Shown: positions 43,904 to 52,969 of the stretch, in pieces
Layout of the letters: every line of letters begins with the position of its first letter
Position numbering within the stretch: position 1 is the first letter of the stretch
From: Candidatus Binatia bacterium
Lineage (GTDB): Bacteria; Desulfobacterota; Binatia; HRBIN30
DNA: 64,000 nucleotides
Assembly (NCBI GenBank): GCA_937925685.1
Contig: CALAMI010000010.1
Location: forward strand, 62,001-126,000
Direction of reading: 5' to 3'
The notes under the pieces: generated by a model
The model's input: only the letters and a program-made list of their open reading frames with translations
Databases searched by the model: none
What the model was told of the DNA's origin: nothing
Made by a program: the position numbers and the translations under genes

Positions 43904-45491
43904 ATGCCAGAAGAGCGTCGACTTCCCGGAGTGGAGCCGCTTCCTGACTTAGTGGGATTTTGGCGCCAGCGAGCGGGATCGGCGATTGCGATTGGTGGTC
44001 TGCATGAAGCAGTCACCTTTGCCGAGCTAGACGCTGAGGCGAGCCGTTGGGCTAGCGCTTTACGACAAGCCGGTTTGGAGCCGGGAGAACGTGTTGCCCT
44101 TTGGGGCGAGAATAGTTCACGGTGGCTTGCTCGCGCTTCGGGAACATGGAAGGTGGGCTTGACACTGCTTCCATTGTCAACGTTTGCAACACCTCGAGAG
44201 CTGAGCGAGCTCTTGGACAACGCTTGGCCACAGATTCTGTTGCCGACTGGGGGTGCGGGATCGAGACTTTGCGCCCCTTTTTTGCCAACTCTGCCTCCCT
44301 CCTAGTTTGTGCCCGGTCGTGTCCGACGCTCGCCGGCTCACGGATCTACAGCCCGAGGCGAACTTCCTAGAACGTCAGAGCGTTTGCTGGAAACCTGGGG
44401 GATTGAGCCGGCCGGAAGACCTCGCTTCGATTCTTTACACTTCTGGAACAACAGGTGGACCCCAGGGAGTTCAGCTCCGGCACAAAGCAATACTTAGCGC
44501 AGTGCGGCCAACGATTGTGCGCGGCGGATTGCTTCCGGGAGACCGAGTGGTTTCGAGTTTGCCGTTGTTCCGGGTGGCAGGCCTTTTCATACGGGCCTTG
44601 CCGACGCTGGGAAGTGGTAGCGCCCTGCTCTTGATGGAAACCTTTCAGTCAGGAGAGCTCATAGAACCGCTTAGGCGATGGCAACCGAACGGATTGCATT
44701 TGCGTCCACCCCAGGTTGGTGCCTTGCTCTCTCATCAAGAATTCACCGCGGAGCTGTTGGAACGTATAAGAAGGCGCGGCGGGCGTAACGCTTGATATGC
44801 ACCGTACCTCCAGCGCACCCGTTTGATTACGGGCTACGGAATGACCGAAATGTCTGGTTACGTTACTGCCTTAAGCTGGCGTGATACGGGTGAGAAACGA
44901 GCTTCCAGCTTAGGGAAAGTGCTGGCGGAGATTGCGGTAAAAATTGTGGCAAAAAACGGCCACGCCTGTGCCCCAGGGGTTACAGGAGAAATTCGGGTTC
45001 GCGGCCTCGGAATGTTTGACGGTTGCGAGGGTGAACCCGTCAGAGTTGGGATTGATGAAGCCGGCTACTTTTGCATAGGCGACCTCGGGTTCCCCGATGA
45101 AGCAGGCCAGCTTCATTTCGTGGGGCGTAGGAAAGACTTGTTGCGCTGCAAAGGCGTCAACGTCTCCCCGCTCGAAGTGGAAGCAGTTTTAGGCGCCCAC
45201 CCTACCGCGGAGGCCGCCTTCGTGGTTGGTTTACCGCCAGACGCTTCGGACCAGCGCTTGGTAGCTCTCGTGGTTTCCCGCGATGGGCAAGGCCATGAAC
45301 AGGAATGGTGCGAATGGTGTGAAAGGATGTTGTCCACTTACAAGCGGCGGGCGGCGTTCGTTGTTGTGCAGCCTGGTGAGCTCCCCTTCGGTCCGACCAG
45401 TAAACCGCAGCGTGACCAACTGGCGTTGCTAGCTTTGGCGCGCTTGTCCGGTGCGGAGCCGAAAGGTCCACTTGCCCCAGGCTGCGCCTGA
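43904..45491 (+). pseudogene. AMP-binding CoA ligase broken by several frameshifts
   Basis: Three reading pieces together form one adenylate-forming ligase. From the ATG at 43904 one frame carries VTFAELDAEASRWASALRQA and LWGENSSRWLA to about 44300. The frame one base further carries SLCPVVSDARRLTDL and ILYTSGTTGGPQGVQLRHKA to a TGA at 44793-44795. Between about 44768 and 44805 the family-like GAAGVTLDMHR is found in the first frame again. From 44800 the second frame resumes with RLITGYGMTEMSGY, LGFPDEAGQLHFVGRRKDLLRCKGVNVSPLE-type text and ends at 45491. So at least three indels are needed. It is either a decaying gene or a badly sequenced stretch; the C-terminal catalytic Lys region (SKPQRDQ) is still there. 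Confidence 0.85.
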
Positions 45492-45691
45492 AAAGCTGCG
45501 TTCAGAGACTGCGCGAGACTATGGGGCACGGTCGCGTTGCATCTCCACAACGAGGCCGTTCGGTGAAGTGTAGGAAATGGATCTCGCGCTGCTGTTGCGC
45601 GTGCCGTTAGGAACGTCTTGCGCCCTTCCTTCGTCGGTCGTTCCCATGATAACTAACCTCTAGTTCCCCTTTGCTCAGTGGGAGTTTAGCC

Positions 45692-47324
45692 GTGAACGAA
45701 TTCCGCGAGGCTTGCTCTGGGCCGCAGAAGACGCTCGCGAACAGGAGTGACTTTCTCGCCTTGTATGCATTCGAGCGTCCGCCGCAAGCGAAGCCGGTTG
45801 AAAACTTTCTCGACGAGCTTCGGACGTTAATTCGAAAACACGTGGTCTCTAGTGATCTTGCGGAGGCGTTAAAGTACGGGGGCGTGGATCGCGAAGGGAT
45901 GCGCCGCTGGGTTAAGGAGTACTACCAGTTCATTCGCCTGGATGCCCAAGGGAGCGCGGCGATGATTGCGCGATGTCCTCGGCGCGGCTTGTTTTTGGCA
46001 CTGAGTCCGATCGTCAACCGCAAGACGCGGTTTCTATCAAGTTACGGTGCCACCGCGGGATTTGTTTGTGCGCTTCGCGGAGGCCTTAGGTGTTTCGTTC
46101 TCCGAACTCGAGCAACATTACCCATGCCCGGAGACGCTGCAAGCAAAGTACGCGCGGTTACAGTTCCAGTTCGATACGTTTAGTGCCGGTTTTTCTGTGA
46201 CCGTGCTGGGAGCCGAGGGGGTTCTAGTAGACGTCGTGCGAGATGAGCGCCCGTGGTTGGGCCAGAGAGGAATTGCCGAGTATATGAAACGGGCTTTTGG
46301 CCTGAGTGACGACGCGGTGGCGTACTGGCGAGCCTATGAAGACTTCCGCAGCTTTGCCTGCGAACCAGTTTGGGAAATCGCTGCCGAGTTTGCGCGTGAC
46401 GGTAGCGAACAGCAAACAATTCAAAGTGCACTCCACCATTGGTTGCTGTTGTACGGCAACATGCATCGAGCTTGGGCGGAAATCGTTCGCGGTGAGTGCA
46501 CCTTTCCAGAAATTGTCTGGCCACCTCCGCCGTCGAGGTTTCAGACTGGCGTACAACAAACACACGAGGAAATGGACGAAGAACTCGGCGAGTTTTGCCT
46601 GGCGCTTCCGCAACCCGAAGAAACCGCCTTCGGTTTCCTGCTCGCGGGTAAAGCTACCCTGCTAGCCGCGAAAGAGCTGATCAAGGACTTTATCCACATG
46701 GATGCTACACGAAATATTGCGGGACAGTGCAGTCGCATTGCGCATGGGAGAGCGTTACGGGCGATCAGTCAGGCCTTCGCGACGGAATCCGGGGGTTACT
46801 CGACCCGGAACCACATGGAAATCTGGGCTGACTTTGCCGAACGTGCGTGCGGTATCACGCGGCGCGAACTGTTCGAGTGGCTGCCGCTTACGGAAACTCT
46901 CGGCAGCGGCTACGTCACGAAGTGGTTCCTCCTCCATTGTCCTGCAGAGGAAGCGATTGCGGCTTTCCATCTCGGCCCGCCACCGGCGGCGAAGGCGAAG
47001 TTAGGAAAGCGGGCACTCGGGATCGGACAAGGAGGAGCGGCTGGTGAAGGGTTACTCGAGGCACGTCCGGGTAGGCACCCGTTAACCGTGGCATTCGAGC
47101 AGCTGGGTCTCGATGCCGACCTCGCCGACTACTTCTTTCGCCTCCATCGAGAAATCGAACCATTGGAGCAAGAGGAAGGTTGGGAGTACGTTCCAGAGGT
47201 TGTTCGCACGCACGAACAAAGGCAACGCTTCAAACGGGCTTATATAGAGAAGATTCTGGCTGAGTCGCGTAAGGATGAAGCCTTGCTCCGCCGAATGAAG
47301 CAGCTCTCTGGGGCGTCAGGGTGA
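45692..47324 (+). pseudogene. TenA/PqqC-like (haem-oxygenase-fold) tandem protein, one frameshift
   Basis: Start is the GTG at 45692, 7 nt after GGGAG. The first frame reads through MRRWVKEYYQFIRLDAQGSA and GLFLALSPIVNRKTRF, then loses sense near 46031-46038 (TTTCTATC). The frame one base further continues at once with QVTVPPRDLFVRFAEALGVS and runs to 47324. One inserted base would explain it. The joined protein of about 543 residues seems to have two helical haem-oxygenase-like halves; the second has NHMEIWADFAERACGI and LTETLGSGYVTKWF. Iron-containing redox enzymes (CADD, UndA, PqqC) share this fold. The function is unknown. It ends overlapping the converging membrane protein gene by 9 nt. 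Confidence 0.75.
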
Positions 47325-50219
47325 ACCCGCGTACACCTCACGAGCGTGGACGTCAAGCTCGATCCGCCGGAGTACTTCGATTTCGTTATCTCGGGTCCAT
47401 GCCGCGAGGTCTCCGTTGATTACGAAGCGTCGAAAGCCGAAACCATGGAAAGGCTTCCCCTCGCGAGTGAATACCCACGGGGCTTTTGAGTGCGGGTGGT
47501 ACAAGAGTGCTCCGGCAGGGCTGTAGACTGGACGCCCTCGTTTCCATTGCAGGATGTACAAGTTCTGATCACCGTCACAATTAAGTTCAGACTCCCACCA
47601 GACATGGGGAACTGCCTTGGAGCTGAGAAGCTGGCCAGTCGGGCTGTAAGACAACAGCTCCGCAAGTGTGGCATCGAGTACGTAGATGCGGTTGTGGCAA
47701 CGCTCGACAGCAACCGGCCGAGGTAACGGGCGGCCGAAACGGTCCAACAGGAAGATCTCTTCTCCGGTTTCGAGCCACAGACGAGCATCGCCACAGAGCG
47801 CCGTGAGGGGGCCACTGCTTTTGGCAATCTGTCTGACTGCGCATGGCAGTGGGAAAACTGCGAGCAACTCGTCATCCTTCCAGCGGTGCCAGTTCCCGTC
47901 CCGGCCGACGATATCGACGCCGTCCGTTGTGCATCGCAGAGAAGGGTCGGGCGCGACGACGGTGGTTAATGCGGTGGTGTGACCGGACAGCACATCAATC
48001 CGGTAAAGGTGCTGCCCGATCAGCACGAAGAGGTTGTGATCCGGACAAAACGCCATGTCCCAAATTTGGCCTGGTAAAGGGACCGTTCGATTGACACTCC
48101 ACTCGAAAACAGCCTGGTGAGCAGGAGGAGCGAGATGGCTCCTCAACAGTGAATTGGCCTCCGCTTCGGTAACGGCGATGAGATAGTGGTCTAGCGCTTC
48201 CCAGCCTAAGCCAAAACGACGGACCTGCCAGCCAGTCCAACTCCATCCTTGCCATGGAAGCTCGACGGGATGATACCCTCGGTCTAAATACAGTAGGCCG
48301 CTGAGCGGAACGGATTGGTGAAGGGTTGCTGGCGCATCTCCGGGCACCAACCTTCTAAATTCGTAAAGTCCTGGTTCGGGTGCCCAAAACAAGGCGTCTG
48401 TGAAAAAAAGCCTATCGCTCGAGGCGAAGCGTCGTTGCAGCGCCGTGGACGGGATTCGGATGTCAAGCGCCAGAAGGGTGGGCTCGGGGTCGTTCCATGG
48501 AGGGGGCGCAAAAAGTTCGCTCCTCGTGGTGCCAGGATAAAGGGCTTGCCAACTTGGCAACAATCGTTGCTCGATGTGGATCGATGGTGGAACGATCAGA
48601 CGCAGCGGCTGGCCAGGGATGAATTGAACTGGGGCAAACAATATTGAGTCCGAGTACACACGTCCCAGCCCGTGGAGCCAACGATAGCTGGGCAGATGGA
48701 CACCGAGCAAAAGGGCTTCCTCTTCGAAGTCGCGCCCAGGTTCGCCCGCTGGTACGGCGCAGGTTCCGTCTCGGATGCAGCTTTGCCAGTGGGGAAGCAA
48801 AAGGAAAGCAAGCCCTTGCGGATGTCGGGGAGAACGAAACATCGTGTAAGCCCAAATGCGAAAGAATCGCTCCACACTGGCGAAGCCGAAATAGCCCCAC
48901 GCCAGGATGAAGAGTGCTAAGGTAGCCCATCCTAAAAAACGGGCACGTTGCTGGGAGACGCTTAGCAAGGTGGCGAATCCGGTCCCTGCGAAGAGAAACA
49001 ACGGGAGGAAAATAGCAATAACATAGAACTCGTTAGCTATGGCGATCAGCAGCCCGAGGAGATTGACTGCGAACAGAACCAAGAGAGTTAACGACGAGAC
49101 TTCTCGCCGAGCCCGACGGAGGATGATACCAAAACCAAGGAGGGCACCGCCACGGAGGAGGTAATCGAGCACCGCTGGCGGCACGTTGGCGTTGCCGCCG
49201 GCTGAGAACAGGGCTTTACCGAGGAAGGCGGCGTTGTGGAGAAGTTTTTCCAGCAATGTTTCTGCACCTACGCGCACGGGACGTAGGCCCGCACTTACGT
49301 ACGAGAGTCCCTCCGGCGCGCGTGCCACCGCCACAATTGCGGGTAAACTAAGGAGAACGGTCAGAATTGCCGCACCAATGGCAGGCCGACGAACCTCTTG
49401 CCATTCCTTTGGGTGTGTCCACGCAAAAAACAGCATAAGCAGCGCGGCAAACGGAGGTAGGAGGTAGAGCGCCCAATAAGCGTGCAGTCCCCCGGCGATC
49501 CCAACCGCCGCAATCCAGAACCCATACCTGTCCTTGTCGCGCAAACCCTTCACGAGCCCACCCACTGCGATCGCTTGGAAAAAAGGCGTTAAAAACTGGT
49601 GATAACCGTTGCGAGTGGCCCAAACGTGCCACCATGAAGTGGCAACCAAGGCGGTGGTAATCCACGCGGCCCTCGCTCCGAACAACACCCACGCGCACCA
49701 AGCCACCGCTGTGGCCGTCGCCAGGCTGATGAGAATTTGCGCGACTCGGAGCGCTGTTAGCGGATCGTGGACGAAAATTCTCACCGTGGCAATCACGTAA
49801 GAGAACAACGTGTGCGCGTACCACGCATAAGGCTCGTACGGAAAACCTCGAGCACGTAAGTATTCGGCGAAATTGACGAAATTCAGCACCTCTCCGAGGT
49901 AGCCAGCGGGGACGGTCTGCCAATAACAGAGCCGGAACCACGTCGTCACAACTAGTGCTGCAGTGAGTCCCAGCCACACCTCCGAACGCCCACAAGAGAT
50001 CGTTGTCGCCTCGTGGGGAAGAGCGACAGCGCTTAGAGTAATGGCAGCGATTGCCAGAAGGGCCGAAGCCCAAAAAACGTTCACCATCGGAGAAACGCTT
50101 ACCGCTGCCGCAAGGAGTGCGATCCAGAGTCCTAACAATCTAAACATCGTATCGCGCCACCTTCGAGATCGTTCCGCGACGGTTACCAAGCCGCCTTGCT
50201 TCGCCTCGGTCGCCTGCAC
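47316..50219 (-). CDS. large membrane protein: GT-C-like N-terminal half with beta-propeller-like C-terminal half
   Basis: 967 residues from a GTG at 50219; an ATG at the MFRLLGLW position (about residue 25) is a plausible later start. Roughly the first 450 residues hold about ten hydrophobic segments in the pattern of family 39-type glycosyltransferases: a first loop with VPAGYLGEVLNF, a YEPYAWYAHTLFSYV stretch and RNGYHQFLTPFF. The rest is soluble, with an extracytoplasmic middle (about 470-680) and a tail of strand-rich repeats (WDMAFCPDHNLFVLIG, RIYVLDATLAELLSYSP, LYILQWKRGRPVYSPAG) like NHL propellers. It may transfer lipid-linked sugars; neither substrate nor tail role can be read. No glycan cluster is adjacent. 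Confidence 0.7.
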   Translation of the reverse strand: MQATEAKQGGLVTVAERSRRWRDTMFRLLGLWIALLAAAVSVSPMVNVFWASALLAIAAITLSAVALPHEATTISCGRSEVWLGLTAALVVTTWFRLCYWQTVPAGYLGEVLNFVNFAEYLRARGFPYEPYAWYAHTLFSYVIATVRIFVHDPLTALRVAQILISLATATAVAWCAWVLFGARAAWITTALVATSWWHVWATRNGYHQFLTPFFQAIAVGGLVKGLRDKDRYGFWIAAVGIAGGLHAYWALYLLPPFAALLMLFFAWTHPKEWQEVRRPAIGAAILTVLLSLPAIVAVARAPEGLSYVSAGLRPVRVGAETLLEKLLHNAAFLGKALFSAGGNANVPPAVLDYLLRGGALLGFGIILRRARREVSSLTLLVLFAVNLLGLLIAIANEFYVIAIFLPLFLFAGTGFATLLSVSQQRARFLGWATLALFILAWGYFGFASVERFFRIWAYTMFRSPRHPQGLAFLLLPHWQSCIRDGTCAVPAGEPGRDFEEEALLLGVHLPSYRWLHGLGRVYSDSILFAPVQFIPGQPLRLIVPPSIHIEQRLLPSWQALYPGTTRSELFAPPPWNDPEPTLLALDIRIPSTALQRRFASSDRLFFTDALFWAPEPGLYEFRRLVPGDAPATLHQSVPLSGLLYLDRGYHPVELPWQGWSWTGWQVRRFGLGWEALDHYLIAVTEAEANSLLRSHLAPPAHQAVFEWSVNRTVPLPGQIWDMAFCPDHNLFVLIGQHLYRIDVLSGHTTALTTVVAPDPSLRCTTDGVDIVGRDGNWHRWKDDELLAVFPLPCAVRQIAKSSGPLTALCGDARLWLETGEEIFLLDRFGRPLPRPVAVERCHNRIYVLDATLAELLSYSPTGQLLSSKAVPHVWWESELNCDGDQNLYILQWKRGRPVYSPAGALLYHPHSKAPWVFTREGKPFHGFGFRRFVINGDLAAWTRDNEIEVLRRIELDVHAREVYAGSP

Positions 50220-50305
50220 CTGATGTTGAGCGCTGCCGTTCCGTCAACCAGGAGCTGCTAGGACCAAACGAAGGAGGTTGCAATCAATTGTTCAGGCAAA
50301 AGCGG

Positions 50306-50920
50306 CTACGGAGTTTGTGCTGCGGGCGGACGAAAGTAGTATTCCCGATAAAAGCGCAACTCCTCGATGGACTCTTTAATATCGCTCAAGGCGAGGTGTG
50401 CCTTGCGTTTAGCCGGCGGCAGTGGTCCTCCGGAATACCAGCGTCGTACCAACTCTTTCACCGTGCTCACGTCGATGACCCGGTAGTGGAAGTGTTGTTC
50501 GAGCTGCGGCATGTGGCGTGCAAGAAAGCGCCGATCTTGCCACACCGAGTTTCCACACAACGGTGCCGACCGCGGCTCGCAATACTCTCGAACAAATGCC
50601 AGTGTTTGTTCTTCCGCCTCACGGACAGTCACCGGCGATGTCCGGCAGCGCATCAGTAGGCCGGATTTACTGTGGTGGTCGCGGTTCCAGCTATCCATCG
50701 CGGTAAGGACTTGTTCTGGCTGATGAATGGCGAGAACGGGTCCCTCGGCGACAACGTTCAAACCATTGTCGGTGACCAAGGTGGCAATTTCCAGGATGTG
50801 ATCGCGCTCGGGGTCCAACCCGGTCATCTCCAAGTCAATCCAAACGAGCAAGTCACGGCGCGGCGTGGTCACTTCCGTGCCGTTATCACGATCCGAGGGG
50901 CGCAACAACTCTCGCTTCAC
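50306..50920 (-). CDS. orn: oligoribonuclease
   Basis: 204 residues. The DEDDh exonuclease motifs are all present: [10 protein letters not shown] (Asp and Glu), [11 protein letters not shown] (Asp), and [14 protein letters not shown] (His and Asp), with the Orn-specific [18 protein letters not shown] and [14 protein letters not shown]. It degrades 2- to 5-nt RNAs and pGpG at the end of RNA and cyclic-di-GMP turnover. The start is uncertain: the GTG at 50920 has no clear ribosome site, and another GTG (50872) lies closer to the conserved part. Confidence 0.95.
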   Translation of the reverse strand: MKRELLRPSDRDNGTEVTTPRRDLLVWIDLEMTGLDPERDHILEIATLVTDNGLNVVAEGPVLAIHQPEQVLTAMDSWNRDHHSKSGLLMRCRTSPVTVREAEEQTLAFVREYCEPRSAPLCGNSVWQDRRFLARHMPQLEQHFHYRVIDVSTVKELVRRWYSGGPLPPAKRKAHLALSDIKESIEELRFYREYYFRPPAAQTP

Positions 50921-50950
50921 ACTGCAGCCCGTGGCTGACTCCCCTGAGCG

Positions 50951-51742
50951 TTAGAGACTCGGTGGCGGAAACGGCCAATTCGAGCTTTCAGTGCCGCCAT
51001 CAACTTCGAACACTTTCCCTGTGATCCAACTCGATGCCGGGGAAACGAGGTACAGAGCAGCGAGCGCGACATCCTCCACGGAGCCGAGACGCCGCATGGG
51101 CGTGAGCGCTTCCATCTTTGCACGGGTGTCCTCATTCAGGAAGGGAATCAGCGCCGAGGTTTCGGTTGCACCGACTGCGATGGCATTCACCCGTACCTTC
51201 GGGGCGAACTCATGTCCCAGCACACGAGTCATGTGGGACAACGCGGCCTTCGCTGTGCTGTAGGCAACGAAGCCGACGAGCGGAAAGCGACCGGCCGCAG
51301 AAGAGATGTTGAGAATCACGCCTCCACCGGCAGTCCGAAGCATTTGGGGCACCGCAAGGCGAGTAAGGACAAAAGCGGAGATCACGTTGAACTGAAAGGC
51401 CTCAAGGAACATTTTTTCGCTGGTGTAAAGTGCCTCGCAAGGGGGCGTGCCGCCGGCGTTGTTTACCAGGATGTCGATTCGGCCGAAGTGACGCAGTGTG
51501 GCTTCGAGGAGTTGCTCGAGGTCCGCGCGTCGATTGACGTCGCAGCGGACCGCAATAGCATCGGCGCCGAGGCTGCGAGCTTGGTTCGCAGTATCCTCAA
51601 TTTGCTCTTCGGTCCGCGCTGCGCAGACGACGTTGGCCCCCACCTCCGCGAATGCCAGCGCACAACCGCGCCCAATCCCGCGCCCGGCGCCCGTAATCAA
51701 GGCAACTTTGCCTGTGAGCTTGAAGCGATCCAGCAAAGCCAC
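50951..51742 (-). CDS. SDR family oxidoreductase
   Basis: 263 residues from a GTG at 51742 (ALLDRFKLTGKVALITG), which follows AGGAAGAAAGG; a start further upstream would overlap the amidohydrolase gene. Motifs are TGAGRGIGRG, NNAGG, ISSAAGR and YSTAK, and the C-terminal ITGKVFEVDGGTE. It is a 3-ketoacyl reductase-like oxidoreductase. It lies 17 nt after the amidohydrolase gene, so the two are probably one operon. Confidence 0.93.
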   Translation of the reverse strand: MALLDRFKLTGKVALITGAGRGIGRGCALAFAEVGANVVCAARTEEQIEDTANQARSLGADAIAVRCDVNRRADLEQLLEATLRHFGRIDILVNNAGGTPPCEALYTSEKMFLEAFQFNVISAFVLTRLAVPQMLRTAGGGVILNISSAAGRFPLVGFVAYSTAKAALSHMTRVLGHEFAPKVRVNAIAVGATETSALIPFLNEDTRAKMEALTPMRRLGSVEDVALAALYLVSPASSWITGKVFEVDGGTESSNWPFPPPSL

Positions 51743-51759
51743 GGGTTTTGCCTTTCTTC

Positions 51760-52833
51760 CTATGCAGGGAGGCCGTAAAACCGCGTGGCGTTGACGCCAA
51801 AAATCTTTTCTTTCACCGCGGCCGAGAGATCGCTTCGCTGGCGGAGCGGACGGGTCGACTCCGGCCATTCGCTGTCCCAGTGCGGGTAATCACTGGCGTA
51901 CAGAATAAAATCCGGGCCGAGCTGCTCCACCGCCAAAGGTATCGCGCACTCTCCTGCTTCGCAGCTCACGTACAGCTGCCCTCGGGCGATATACTCTTTC
52001 GGCTCGTGTTTGCATTCCGGGGTTAGACGACCGCGTTTTTCCAAATGCTCTTCAATCCGTTCCATGAAATATGGTACCCAACCAACTCCCGACTCGAGCA
52101 ACGCTACCCGCAATCGTGGGTGCCTCTCAAGGACGCCGCCGAGGATGAGGGCAGTGGAAGCGACCATCATATCGAAGGGGAAGCTAATGACGTGCACTTT
52201 GAGGTAGTTATCGAATCGCTCTGTCCCCAGTTTCGGCAGATGTATACCAGGGGCTCCGTGAATGCCGAGAGGCATGTCGAGCTCTTCCGCAGCGGAGTAA
52301 AAAGGGTCGAGATCAGGGTGGTCGAGGTTTCGCTCTCGCAGCACGGCCGGGATCATGGTAACAACCAAGCCAAGAGCTTTGGCCTCGCTCATGATTTCAA
52401 CAGAAGCCTCTATGTCCTCGATGGGCACGAGGGCAGCACCGTAGAATCGGCCCCTGCCCTGCTTGCAATATTGGACAAGCCAGCGGTTGTACGTACGGGC
52501 AAACTCGGCAGCGAACTTGGTATCGATGAAACCAGGCAGCCCCAGCGCTGCGCTTGGGAAGAACACCAAGCGATCGATCCCATCCTTATCGGCGTCGGCT
52601 AGTACACCCTCGGGCGTGAAAGGGTTAGCCCCCCGGTCCAGGCACATGCCTTCCTCGGCGCGACAACCTGCACCTGGTCCCTGGGACTGGGGATAGGGCC
52701 GACCCTCGATGAAGAGAGCGGTCTCTCGATCGCCGGGGGCACTAAAACGAATTTTGTCCGGAAACCGCTCGATGAGTTCCTGAATCAGTTCGCGTCCCTC
52801 CACGACGTGCGCATCGGCATCGACAACCTGCAT
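51760..52833 (-). CDS. amidohydrolase family protein (PF04909-like)
   Basis: 357 residues. Amidohydrolase-2 features are VVDADAHVVEG (first metal site), LGIHGAPGIH, LLESGVGWVPYFMERIEEH and YASDYPHWDSEWP. It resembles the protein at 37166-38236 in length and motif layout, in particular the (E/D)xGVGW and YASDY-HWD stretches, so the two are paralogues. It may hydrolyse or decarboxylate a ring-derived acid. The ATG lies opposite the upstream end of the divergent caspase-like gene. Confidence 0.9.
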   Translation of the reverse strand: MQVVDADAHVVEGRELIQELIERFPDKIRFSAPGDRETALFIEGRPYPQSQGPGAGCRAEEGMCLDRGANPFTPEGVLADADKDGIDRLVFFPSAALGLPGFIDTKFAAEFARTYNRWLVQYCKQGRGRFYGAALVPIEDIEASVEIMSEAKALGLVVTMIPAVLRERNLDHPDLDPFYSAAEELDMPLGIHGAPGIHLPKLGTERFDNYLKVHVISFPFDMMVASTALILGGVLERHPRLRVALLESGVGWVPYFMERIEEHLEKRGRLTPECKHEPKEYIARGQLYVSCEAGECAIPLAVEQLGPDFILYASDYPHWDSEWPESTRPLRQRSDLSAAVKEKIFGVNATRFYGLPA

Positions 52834-52969
52834 GGCCCTCCTCCAAACAAGACGCTTGCAAGCAACTTTTGGCGCAGCGGCTCGGGCAGATCAAGGTAGG
52901 CGGACCGTGAGTCAGTTGTCGGACTTTCCTTGTCGTGCACTGTCACTCGTGTCTGCTAGCGTGCGATCG

